Positions 1 to 7,621 of a DNA stretch of 64,000 bases are shown here, piece by piece. Each line of letters begins with the position of its first letter. The first letter of the stretch is position 1. The position numbers and the translations under genes are program-made. This stretch comes from Trinickia dinghuensis (GTDB lineage Bacteria; Pseudomonadota; Gammaproteobacteria; Burkholderiales; Burkholderiaceae): NCBI RefSeq assembly GCF_003367175.1, contig NZ_QRGA01000001.1, forward strand, positions 248,001-312,000, given 5' to 3'. Under the pieces are notes generated by a model. It did no database searches. It had not been told where the DNA came from and was given only the letters and a program-made list of their open reading frames with translations.

Positions 1-1569
1 AAAGTTAAGCGCGGCCGGACGCAAGTGATTCGCCACGTTGCGCACCATGAGCATCGTCTGCTCGACGAGATCGCGCATGGCGATCACCTTCTTCAACAGC
101 TCCGGCTGGCCGCCCAAGCTCATCTTGAGCAATGATACGTCCATCTTCAGCGCGGTCAGCAATTGGCCCAGTTCGTCGTGAATCTCGAGGGCAATGCGTT
201 TGCGCTCTTCCTCGCGAATCGCCTCCATATGGGCGCTCAGCAGCCGCAGCTGCTCGCGCGATTCGAGCAGTTCCTGCTCGATGCGCTTACGCTCCGTCAC
301 GTCGTGGAACCCGACGTAGATCGCGGGCTCGTCCTGAAACGCAGCCAACCGCGCCGTGATCGTCGCCCAGAACGGCGCTCCGTCTCGCCGGCGTACCGGC
401 ACTTCGGTATCGGTAACCCTGCCGCCCAGCGCGATCCGCTCGAGCAGCTTGCGCCGCCCGTCTTGTTCGACGTAGAACTCATCGAGGCTGATATGGGGCA
501 GCTCGGATTCGGCCACGCCGAACAATTCCCGCCATTGCTCGTTTGCGTAGAGCATGCGAGGCTCGGCCAGCGAGCCGATGGAAAGCGGTATCGGACTCAC
601 TTCGACGATTTCGCGCAACCGAGCCTCGTTGAGCGCCAGCCGTGCTTGCGCGCGTTCGCGCTCGGCGATCTGTTCGCGCAGCTCGTCGTTCGCCCGCGCC
701 AGTTGTTCCGTGCGGCGCGTCACGCGTAATTCGAGCTCGTCGCGCGCGGCTTCGGCCGCGTGCCGCGCTTGGCGTTCGGCACTCGCGTAGCGCTCGTCGA
801 GATAGGCGCGATAGACGCGCGCCGCCATCGCGTTGATGGCGGACACGACGCGGTCGAGCTCGTCGGGCACGGGCCGCTCCCGGCGGTCGAGGATCAACGG
901 CATCGGCAAATCCCGATGATCGTAGCCCGCGACCGCTCGGGCGATCGCCGCGAGATGCCGCGTCACGATCCGATTGAGCAGCCACGTGATGAACAGCGCC
1001 ACGAGAAACGTATTGGTGGCTTGATTCACGAGTATCAGCGCCGCGGTATTCGCAAGCGAGCGATACAGATCGCTCAGCGTCGCCTCGACGTGCAGTGTGC
1101 CGATCATGCGTTGAGCGCCCTGCACTTCGCGCATGATCGGAAAGTCGCGGGAGATGACCGCCGCGCCGCCGGCGGGATGGCCTGCCGATACAACAAGCGG
1201 ATCGCCACCGGATTCGCGCACCTGTACCGCGCTGATATCGGACAGCCGCAGCATCCCCTCGAGTTCGAGCGTGACCTGTGCTTGATCGAGCCGCCATAAA
1301 GCTTCGGCCAGGGAGCCTCGGTAAATGCGGTCGACCTCGGCGAGCTGGTCCTGCACGCGAGCGACACCATGCCGATACTCGCGATACAGCTGCATGGCCG
1401 TGAGGGCAACGGTGACGGCGCAACTGAATACGAAGACGACGACGAAGAGCCGCAGCACCACGCTGCCGCGCAGATTTTCGATCAGGCGCCGCCCGGACAT
1501 CAGCGAGGTCAGGCTCATGTTCGCATCAGGGAAAGCCCCTTGCTCGTGCTCACGCTTGCGTCGAATCAT
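1..1569 (-). CDS. Sensor histidine kinase with PAS domain (3' end outside window)
   Basis: The reading frame opens at ATG 1569 and runs without a stop to base 1, so only about 523 residues are visible. A membrane segment lies near residues 31-50 and a second in the middle (about 175-200), with a periplasmic loop between them, followed by a HAMP-like linker and a coiled coil. A PAS/PAC block (around residues 290-410) leads into the dimerisation motif REEERKRIALEIHDELGQ, typical of the HisKA_3 (NarL-type) class. The frame ends at LRPAALNF, so the ATPase domain lies beyond the edge. Its ATG overlaps the stop of the upstream solute-binding gene (ATGA), implying one operon and suggesting that the binding protein feeds ligand information to this kinase. 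The partner regulator is not visible. Confidence 0.85.
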   Translation of the reverse strand, partial: MIRRKREHEQGAFPDANMSLTSLMSGRRLIENLRGSVVLRLFVVVFVFSCAVTVALTAMQLYREYRHGVARVQDQLAEVDRIYRGSLAEALWRLDQAQVTLELEGMLRLSDISAVQVRESGGDPLVVSAGHPAGGAAVISRDFPIMREVQGAQRMIGTLHVEATLSDLYRSLANTAALILVNQATNTFLVALFITWLLNRIVTRHLAAIARAVAGYDHRDLPMPLILDRRERPVPDELDRVVSAINAMAARVYRAYLDERYASAERQARHAAEAARDELELRVTRRTEQLARANDELREQIAERERAQARLALNEARLREIVEVSPIPLSIGSLAEPRMLYANEQWRELFGVAESELPHISLDEFYVEQDGRRKLLERIALGGRVTDTEVPVRRRDGAPFWATITARLAAFQDEPAIYVGFHDVTERKRIEQELLESREQLRLLSAHMEAIREEERKRIALEIHDELGQLLTALKMDVSLLKMSLGGQPELLKKVIAMRDLVEQTMLMVRNVANHLRPAALNF

Positions 1570-2462
1570 CGGGGCATCCAGTATTCGCTCGGAATGTCAC
1601 GATCGGCTTCCGACAGATAGCGGTTGTCGAGATAGATGATGGTGCGGTGAGCGAGCAGCGCCCGCTCGAACACCTGCTTGACGCAGTGCTGCGAATCGAA
1701 CAGCCGCATGTACGACCCGTCGCGATACGCCGCGCGCAGCCCGGCCTCGATCGTCCGCGCGAGCCGCTCGTCGCGTTTGCTCGTGTAAAAGATCGTGTCG
1801 GAGCGGTAGACGAGCAACAAGTGGTTCTCGACAGCGAGATCGGGATTGCCCGCGCGCTGAGCCTGCAATTCCGTCCACGCTTCGACGACACCGCGCGGGA
1901 AGTAATCGATCCGGCCTGCCTCGGTCATCCGAAACAGCGAATCGTAGGTCGCCGTTTCAACGTCCAATCCCGCATCGCGAAGAATCCCCGTATCGACCCA
2001 GCCGAGCCCCTGCCCGCCCGTCAGCGCCTTCAGCTGCGCGAGGGTCTCGATCTTGTCGAACTCGGGCTGGCGGTCCTTGCGGATCAGCAAGACGCGATAA
2101 CCGATCAAACCGCGATAGATGGGGATGCGAATGGGCCGAAGGCGCGCCTCGTCCTTCGCCGACATGCTGAACCAGCCGAGGTTGACCGCATTGCCGTTCG
2201 CCAGCTCGCGCATCGCGCGCTCACGCTGCATCACGTCGCTCGACTCGCGAATGGTGTAGTCCGCGTGCGCCTCGCGCATCGCGAGATCGAGCACCGCCTT
2301 CGCGAAGACCGGGCGCGGATCGTCGGACTTCGCGGCGCGCGGATAAACGATGTCGAAGTGCTCGGCCTGGGCCGGCGCCGCGGCAAATCCGAGCATGCAC
2401 GCCGCCGCGAGCGCGACGAAGCCTCGTACGTACCTCACGACAGACGGCGAAACGCGAATCAT
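1566..2462 (-). CDS. Periplasmic solute-binding (SBP family 3-like) sensory protein
   Basis: This is a 298-residue protein with a clear signal peptide (hydrophobic stretch, cleavage after APAQA) and a type II periplasmic binding fold resembling amino-acid ABC-transporter binding proteins. No transporter genes are adjacent. It sits between an anti-sigma factor (ATGA overlap upstream) and a sensor kinase (ATGA overlap downstream). It is therefore more likely a ligand-sensing partner of the kinase than a transport component. The ligand cannot be read from the sequence. Confidence 0.7.
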   Translation of the reverse strand: MIRVSPSVVRYVRGFVALAAACMLGFAAAPAQAEHFDIVYPRAAKSDDPRPVFAKAVLDLAMREAHADYTIRESSDVMQRERAMRELANGNAVNLGWFSMSAKDEARLRPIRIPIYRGLIGYRVLLIRKDRQPEFDKIETLAQLKALTGGQGLGWVDTGILRDAGLDVETATYDSLFRMTEAGRIDYFPRGVVEAWTELQAQRAGNPDLAVENHLLLVYRSDTIFYTSKRDERLARTIEAGLRAAYRDGSYMRLFDSQHCVKQVFERALLAHRTIIYLDNRYLSEADRDIPSEYWMPR

Positions 2463-3124
2463 TGCTCGTTGCGAGCAGCATCGGCGGGCTCGACGAAGCG
2501 CACGCCGGGCGCCGCACGCAGCGCCGCGATGTCCTTCTCGATGTCGTGGCCTCGGCCGAGCACGCCGAGCGAATAAACGCCGTCCTCGTTCGGGCCGCCG
2601 ACGATCTGCAGCTTCAACGACACGAGCAGCGCCTGCAGCTTGCCGGCCGTCATCGACGGATCGACGACGAGGCGAATCGCTGCCTGCGGCAATCCCGCAT
2701 CGGGCGAAGACAGCGTGTGATAGGTGGCACTACTACGGTGCGGGGCGCTCAGCTCGACGAGGCCGCCTGCCTCGAGCAATACCATGGCGGCCAAGCCGCA
2801 CGCGGCCCAGGCCCAGCGGCGGCTCCCGGCCGTCCCGCTCTCTCGCGCATTTCGCGCCGCCTGCTGCTCGTGCGCATCCACCTGCTCGAGCAATCGCTCG
2901 AGGCCGCGCTCGACGGACACCTCGGGCTGCGCGTCGGCACTCATGACCGCCTGCACACGCCGCTGACGGGCGAATTCCTCGCGGCAATACGCGCACTCGC
3001 TCAGATGCGTGTCGACGTCGTGCCGCTCCGCCTCCGAAGCGGTGCCGTTGACGACCCATGGCAGCATGTCCCACACGCGCAGATGCGCGCGCTCGCAACC
3101 ATTGTCGATCGAATCGTTCTTCAC
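2459..3124 (-). CDS. Anti-sigma factor, zinc-finger (ZAS) type
   Basis: This is a 221-residue product. The N-terminal domain carries the zinc-finger anti-sigma motif with His and two Cys (HLSECAYC, near residues 40-47). One hydrophobic segment (about residues 107-124) is consistent with a single membrane span, and a C-terminal periplasmic domain follows. The start is GTG 3124, overlapping the sigma-factor stop as GTGA. The pair fits a classical ECF sigma/anti-sigma module in which the anti-sigma sequesters the sigma factor at the membrane. The signal is inferred to be extracytoplasmic. Confidence 0.8.
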   Translation of the reverse strand: MKNDSIDNGCERAHLRVWDMLPWVVNGTASEAERHDVDTHLSECAYCREEFARQRRVQAVMSADAQPEVSVERGLERLLEQVDAHEQQAARNARESGTAGSRRWAWAACGLAAMVLLEAGGLVELSAPHRSSATYHTLSSPDAGLPQAAIRLVVDPSMTAGKLQALLVSLKLQIVGGPNEDGVYSLGVLGRGHDIEKDIAALRAAPGVRFVEPADAARNEQ

Positions 3125-3723
3125 TCGTCTTCCCCGGCAAAACCGGCCAATGCCGGCATTACGTTGCGCAACTTTACGCGGGCATGAAACATTCGGGCCT
3201 TCACCGTACTGACGGGCGAATTCGTCATCTCTGCGATTTCTTCCAACGAATGCCCCATCACATAGGCCATTTCCATCACTAGGCGCTGCTCGGGCGTCAG
3301 CCGCGTCAGGCCCTTGCTAAGCCAGTCGATCAATTCATGATCGGCCGACGGCTCGCTCGCGACCGAGTCATGTTCGAGCTGCAGCGGCTCGAACTGTAGC
3401 TGCCCCTGCCGCAGCGCCTTGAGCGTCACGCGATAGGCGATCCCCATGATCCAGGTCGATACGCGCGCCTGCCCCTTGAACTCGTGAGCCTTCTGCCAGA
3501 CGACGAGGAACGTGTCGTTGACGACCTCCTCGATCAAATCCTCTCGGCGCGTGAAGCGGACGAGAAAACGCACGAGGCGGCGATGGTATTCGCGGTATAG
3601 CGCGGCCAGTGCAGCCTTGTCGCGCGCGGCGATGCGCTGCAGCAACGCCGCGTCTTCCGTGTCGTTGCTGCGCGCGGCGGCCGGCCGCGCGCGCCCTGCA
3701 GTGGGTTCGATGATCGGCAACAT
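3121..3723 (-). CDS. ECF-family RNA polymerase sigma factor
   Basis: This is a 200-residue protein from ATG 3723. The open frame extends further upstream, and GTG 3756 is an alternative start. Region 2 contains the pattern EEVVNDTFLVVWQKA and region 4 a helix-turn-helix around SLEEIAEMTNSPVSTVKARM, the usual two-domain ECF layout. The acidic-rich linker is typical. It is first in a four-gene operon with overlapping starts and stops (sigma, anti-sigma, binding protein, sensor kinase). It is divergent from the hrpG-like gene, with palindromic elements in between that could control either gene. Confidence 0.85.
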   Translation of the reverse strand: MLPIIEPTAGRARPAAARSNDTEDAALLQRIAARDKAALAALYREYHRRLVRFLVRFTRREDLIEEVVNDTFLVVWQKAHEFKGQARVSTWIMGIAYRVTLKALRQGQLQFEPLQLEHDSVASEPSADHELIDWLSKGLTRLTPEQRLVMEMAYVMGHSLEEIAEMTNSPVSTVKARMFHARVKLRNVMPALAGFAGEDE

Positions 3724-4067
3724 GCGGTATTGAATCAGCCCGGTTCGATATTTCACTGTAGGTACCCGCCCGCGAGAAAAAAGTTGCGACGATCGTGCAT
3801 CGATTCGATCGCAGGCCTCACTTTGCTGCAGCCCCGAAAGCGGCGGCGTGTCGGGAAACTCGGAATCGCTTGTAAGGAGATCCTTACCTCGCGCCCGCGC
3901 GGCGAAGCCGGAATCCTTTGCGGCCACCATTTTGCCGCGTAAGGATTTCGGCGGGTACGGTTTTGTCGGTACAGCGGCGTCCGCATCCTGATCGGATATC
4001 GGCGGTACTAACGAGAGGACAGTGCACGTGACGCTCCGTCGACGATGCGCGCTGATTGGAGAACAAA
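3724..4067. promoter_or_regulatory. Divergent control region with palindromes
   Basis: There is no gene in this 344-bp stretch between the sigma-factor gene (minus) and the hrpG-like gene (plus). It holds a 16-bp palindrome, GTAAGGA-GA-TCCTTAC, at 3872-3887. A second, wider inverted repeat has AATCCTT at 3912-3918 and AAGGATT at 3941-3947. Both share the core AAGGA, suggesting one dimeric regulator binding twice. The regulator is unknown. No hrpII box was found here. Confidence 0.5.
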
Positions 4068-4874
4068 GTGCGATTCGCTCTCATTACCGAGGATCCCCAA
4101 CTGACAGCCAGCCTCGCGGACTGCTTTGCCGAGGAAGCCATCGAACTCGACGCGTTCAGCGCGGAACTGCCGCTGTTCCGCGCGATGCGCACGACGGCAT
4201 TCGACGTCGTGCTGATCGACGCGAAGAACAATTCGATGCTCGTCAATTCGCTGCTGTCCTGGCGCAATTGCAACGCCGACTTGTGCACGCCTGTCATCGT
4301 GCTGACGCCGTTTTCGCACTGGTCGGCGATGTTGCGGTGGATCAATGCCGGTGCAACGGACGTTGCGAGCCGCTTCGATCTCGAACAAGTGCGTTTGCGC
4401 GTGCATGTCGCGCTGCAACGCTGCACGCAGGAGCCGGCCGACGACGTCATATCGCTCGGCGCCTATACGCTGCGGCGCGACGTGGGCATGCTCGAGATCA
4501 ACGGCGAGGAGATTCCGCTGACGCCGCGCGAGTTCGCGATGGCCTGGCTCTTCTTCTCGAGCCCGGGAAAATTCCTGAGCCGCGCGCAGATCGCCAGCAG
4601 CGTCTGGGGTTCGTGCGAAGACATCGCCGGGCGCTCGATCGAGCAGCACGTCTATAAATTACGCAGGAAGCTGCGCCGCTCGGGCAATGCGAGCGCCAAC
4701 CTGAAGACCGTCTACGCGCTCGGCTATAAGCTCGATCTCTGTGCACAGGAAGCGGCGCAGGACGAAGAGCCCCCTGCTTCCGAAGCGGCCATCGATGCGC
4801 CGTCTTCCGCTCCGGTCGATATTTCGATTGCGCCCGGCCGGCTACCGTCGGCGATGAAAATCGCCGAATTCTGA
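4068..4874 (+). CDS. hrpG: OmpR-type regulator, HrpG-like
   Basis: This is a 268-residue protein with a receiver domain (residues 1-120) and an OmpR/PhoB winged helix (about 130-225), plus a proline/alanine-rich tail. GTG 4068 is chosen as start because GGAGA at 4058-4062 is well placed before it. The receiver is degenerate: the central Asp in VVLIDAKN is kept, but the usual switch Lys-Pro-Phe is replaced by SRF. That resembles the HrpG regulators that sit above HrpB in Ralstonia and above HrpX in Xanthomonas. Its position beside a harpin-like gene and near the T3SS supports the role of controlling hrpB transcription. The assignment rests on domain type and context. Confidence 0.65.
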   Translation: MRFALITEDPQLTASLADCFAEEAIELDAFSAELPLFRAMRTTAFDVVLIDAKNNSMLVNSLLSWRNCNADLCTPVIVLTPFSHWSAMLRWINAGATDVASRFDLEQVRLRVHVALQRCTQEPADDVISLGAYTLRRDVGMLEINGEEIPLTPREFAMAWLFFSSPGKFLSRAQIASSVWGSCEDIAGRSIEQHVYKLRRKLRRSGNASANLKTVYALGYKLDLCAQEAAQDEEPPASEAAIDAPSSAPVDISIAPGRLPSAMKIAEF

Positions 4875-4915
4875 TACGTCGACTCCTCTCGGATCGATCG
4901 ATCCGCTCGATTCGT

Positions 4916-4939
4916 TTCGCCGATGTCCCGTGTAGTTCG
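4916..4939 (+). promoter_or_regulatory. hrpII / PIP box
   Basis: TTCG at 4916 and TTCG at 4936 are separated by exactly 16 bases. Both half-sites continue with C, so it is also a perfect TTCGC-N15-TTCGC plant-inducible promoter box. It lies 173 bases before the harpin-like start, close to the spacing seen at several other boxes in this window. HrpB is the expected activator. Confidence 0.75.
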
Positions 4940-5112
4940 CCGGCCGGCGGGACGCGACCGACAGCAGCCGCGTATCGTCGAAACCGAGCGATGCGCCATG
5001 CTGCTGCGTTCCAGCCGGAATGGGCTTAGTTAGGGTGCCTCGTCGCGCGGCGAAACATTCACGCACTGCCCGCTGGCAGTGCAGATCCCCATTCATGATG
5101 ACGAGGCTACTC

Positions 5113-5970
5113 ATGAGCGTATCGATCGACAATTCAACCAGCACGAGCACGAACGCGCTCGATTTCTCGAACCCGTCGCAGTCGAGCAATAAGGCGACGC
5201 AGCTCGAGCAAATCGAGGCTGAAGTGCTGCAGATGATCGAGGACATGCTGGAACAAGCGATTCAACAGCAAAACCAGCAAACCGGCATGGATCCGAACGG
5301 CGGCGGCGGTGGCGGCACCCCGGCCGGCGGTGGCGGTGCACCGTCGACGGGCGGACCCTCGGACGCAGGCGGACCCTCGAACGCAGGCGGACCCTCGGAC
5401 GCAGGCGGTCCCACGGGCGCAGGCGGCCCCTCCGATGCAGGCGGCCCCACGGGTGCCGGCGGTCCGTCGGATGCAACCGACGGCGGTCAGCAACCCTCGC
5501 TCGACTCGACGCTGCAAGACATCATCTCGATGCTGCAGCAGCTCGAATCCCAGAACAGCCAAGCAGGCGGCGGGCAGAACAACAACGATCAGCTCATGCA
5601 AATGCTCGGCCAAATCCTCGACATGCTGAAGCAGCAAGTCCAAGGGGGCGGCGGTGCGGGTGGCTCGGGTGGCGCGGGCAACGGTGGCGGCGGCACGGGC
5701 GGTGCAGGCGGGCCGGATGGCGCGACCGGCCCCGGCGGCGCGGGCGGCGGAAATCAATCGCAATCGATCGATTCGATGCTCTCCGAAATCAAGCAGATGC
5801 TGCAGCAGCTGAAATCGCAAGGCAGCCAAACCGGCGGCGGCGACGGCGGCAACAGCGGTGCCGGCCAGGGCGGCCTGACGCAGAACCAGCTGCAAATGCT
5901 CGGCGAAATCACGCAAATGCTGCAGAAGATCATGGAGCAGCAGAAAACTTCGGGCACCAAGAGCACCTGA
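5113..5970 (+). CDS. Harpin-like glycine-rich secreted protein
   Basis: This is a 285-residue protein without cysteine, very rich in Gly, Gln and Ser, with no signal peptide. Three related amphipathic helices (such as SLDSTLQDIISMLQQL, SIDSMLSEIKQMLQQL) are separated by glycine-rich linkers. The first linker consists of proline-containing hexapeptides. These are hallmarks of harpins (PopA, Hpa1), heat-stable T3SS-exported proteins that act in the plant apoplast or assist translocation. ATG 5113 follows GAGG at a suitable distance; ATGs at 5095 and 5098 are alternatives. An hrpII box upstream and a terminator immediately downstream make it a single-gene unit. Confidence 0.65.
   Translation: MSVSIDNSTSTSTNALDFSNPSQSSNKATQLEQIEAEVLQMIEDMLEQAIQQQNQQTGMDPNGGGGGGTPAGGGGAPSTGGPSDAGGPSNAGGPSDAGGPTGAGGPSDAGGPTGAGGPSDATDGGQQPSLDSTLQDIISMLQQLESQNSQAGGGQNNNDQLMQMLGQILDMLKQQVQGGGGAGGSGGAGNGGGGTGGAGGPDGATGPGGAGGGNQSQSIDSMLSEIKQMLQQLKSQGSQTGGGDGGNSGAGQGGLTQNQLQMLGEITQMLQKIMEQQKTSGTKST
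5350..5475 (+). repeat. Seven 18-bp tandem repeats inside the harpin-like gene
   Basis: Seven in-frame 18-bp units each encode a Gly-Gly-Pro-(Ser/Thr)-X-Ala-like hexapeptide. Units differ mostly by synonymous changes and by the alternation SDA, SNA and TGA. Tandem structure of this kind can expand and contract by replication slippage. Confidence 0.8.
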
Positions 5971-5985
5971 TCTCGGACGAAAACG

Positions 5986-6008
5986 GCCGGTGCGGCGCAC
6001 CGGCTTTT
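5986..6008 (+). terminator. Rho-independent terminator
   Basis: A perfect 8-bp stem (GCCGGTGC / GCACCGGC) with a 3-base loop is followed by TTTT. It sits 15 bases after the harpin-like stop. The preceding A-run would let it also act on the other strand. Confidence 0.75.
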
Positions 6009-6030
6009 CGCATTTCACTCGCACTATTCG
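6007..6030 (+). promoter_or_regulatory. hrpII-box match at unusual position
   Basis: TTCG-N16-TTCG is exact, but it starts inside the T-run of the preceding terminator and ends only 12 bases before the ATG at 6043. A promoter with the normal box-to-start spacing would begin transcription inside the coding region. It may be coincidental or act atypically. Confidence 0.3.
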
Positions 6031-6042
6031 GAAGGAATTGCC

Positions 6043-7542
6043 ATGAGCATTTTTTCGAAGATCAAGCATGGCTTGGAGGATGTGGGCCATGACATCGCGC
6101 ACGCCGCGAAGGACGTTGGCCACGGACTCGAAACCGCAGGCAAGGACATCGCCAAAGTGGGCGAAGGCGTCGTCAAGGGCGTAGAGGAAGTCGGCAAGAC
6201 ACTCGTCAGCGACACCGCGCAGGTGGCCCAGCACACGCTCGACGCATTCGACGATGTCGTCCACGGTCAAATCAAAAACGCCTTGAATCAGACGAAGGAG
6301 GCCGTGCAAGACCTGGCCAAGACCGCCTACGATGCCGGCTCGGCCACCGAGCAAGCCACCGTCGATTCGCTCGCCCACATGCATTTGAGCAAGAAGATGG
6401 ACAAGGCGATGGGCAAGGCCGAGCAAGGCATGAAGAAGATCGGTCAAGGCATCAAGACCGGCGTCGGCATGGTCGCGACGCAGCTCGGCAAGGACGCCGG
6501 CACGGTCGGCAAGGACCTCGCCAAAACGGGCAACGACCTCGTGCACGGGCGTTGGCAGCAAGCGCTCGACGATACGGTCAAGACCGCTCAAGACGGCTTC
6601 AACGCGGCGTACGATACGAGCACCGCGCTCGGCCATGCCACCGTCGATTCGCTCGCGAACATGCATTTGAGCAAGGGCATGGACAAGGCGATGGGCAAGG
6701 TCGAGAAAGGCTACGACGCGCTCGGCAACAACGTGAAGTCGAGCGTCGATCAGGTCGGCGCCGAAGTCGTCGACGGCACCGAAGGCGCGATCAAGGACAC
6801 GGTCCAAGCGGGCAAGGATGCCGTGCACGGCCATTGGGGCGCGATGGCCAGCGATCTCGGCAACGTCGGCATGGATACGCTCGAGGTCGCCTCGGACCTC
6901 TCACCCGAAGGCGCGATGGCGGCCGTCGGCACGCAGATGCTCGAAAACGCGCATATCGGTAGCCAGCAGCTCGACGAAACCATCGGCGGTGCCATTCACG
7001 GCAACGTCGCGCAAACGGTCAAGGGCGTCGTCAAGGGCGTCTCGGAGATGGAAGTCGGCAACGAGGTGCAGGACAAGCTCGGCTCGCTCGCCGCGAAGGT
7101 CACGCCCGAGGGCGGATCGGGATCGGCCTCCTCGTACGCAGGGGTTGCGGCAGCCGGCGCGCTGGGCATCGCCGGCAGCGGTGGCTTCTCGGTCGGATCG
7201 AAGCGTTCGCACGCGTCGCTGGAAGGCGAGGCCGGACGGACGGGCGGACCGTCGCGGATGAAGATCAGCGAACGCTTCAGCACGATGACGGGCCGCTCGG
7301 GCGGCAAGGGCCGCACGGTCCAGCACGAGCAAGCGGCCGCGGGCAAGACCGAAGACGAGAAGGAAAAGGAGAGCAAGAAGGCCGACAACGCGCAGAACGC
7401 CGCCAACAATACGGCTAGCCAAGGCGGCGGCGACAATGGGCAGCTCGATCAGGACATGCTCGACCTGTTCATGCTGCAAGCGGGAATGAACCGCCCGGAC
7501 GGCTCGAAGAAGCGTCGCGCCTTGCTGACGGGCGACGCCTGA
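6043..7542 (+). CDS. Large repeat protein, candidate T3SS-secreted protein or translocator
   Basis: This is a 499-residue protein without signal peptide or cysteine. Three diverged units are phased at exactly 94 residues (the tripeptide VHG falls at 73, 167 and 261), and two of them contain TVDSLA-MHLSK and MDKAMGK blocks. The N-terminus is a series of amphipathic heptad-like helices. A small hydrophobic alanine/glycine segment lies near 366-385, then a Lys/Glu-rich tail with an acidic-hydrophobic end. GGAAGGA precedes the ATG. Location next to a harpin-like gene suggests a substrate of the T3SS. I do not recognise the family, so translocator or effector are guesses. Confidence 0.6.
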   Translation: MSIFSKIKHGLEDVGHDIAHAAKDVGHGLETAGKDIAKVGEGVVKGVEEVGKTLVSDTAQVAQHTLDAFDDVVHGQIKNALNQTKEAVQDLAKTAYDAGSATEQATVDSLAHMHLSKKMDKAMGKAEQGMKKIGQGIKTGVGMVATQLGKDAGTVGKDLAKTGNDLVHGRWQQALDDTVKTAQDGFNAAYDTSTALGHATVDSLANMHLSKGMDKAMGKVEKGYDALGNNVKSSVDQVGAEVVDGTEGAIKDTVQAGKDAVHGHWGAMASDLGNVGMDTLEVASDLSPEGAMAAVGTQMLENAHIGSQQLDETIGGAIHGNVAQTVKGVVKGVSEMEVGNEVQDKLGSLAAKVTPEGGSGSASSYAGVAAAGALGIAGSGGFSVGSKRSHASLEGEAGRTGGPSRMKISERFSTMTGRSGGKGRTVQHEQAAAGKTEDEKEKESKKADNAQNAANNTASQGGGDNGQLDQDMLDLFMLQAGMNRPDGSKKRRALLTGDA

Positions 7543-7567
7543 ACGATCGACGTTCGCTCAGTGGAAC

Positions 7568-7605
7568 GAAGGAGGACCGGCACTCGTCACGGCCGGTCCT
7601 CCTTC
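7568..7605. terminator. Bidirectional terminator hairpin
   Basis: A perfect 14-bp stem (GAAGGAGGACCGGC with its complement) and a 10-base loop sit between convergent genes ending at 7542 (plus) and 7622 (minus). T-rich flanks are short. Confidence 0.7.
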
Positions 7606-7621
7606 ATTGAAGCCAAGCGCC

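Noticed and set aside
5134..6834. 566-residue open frame on the minus strand
   Set aside because: It lies antisense to two better-supported plus-strand genes and spans the terminator and promoter between them. Its length reflects GC-rich codon bias.
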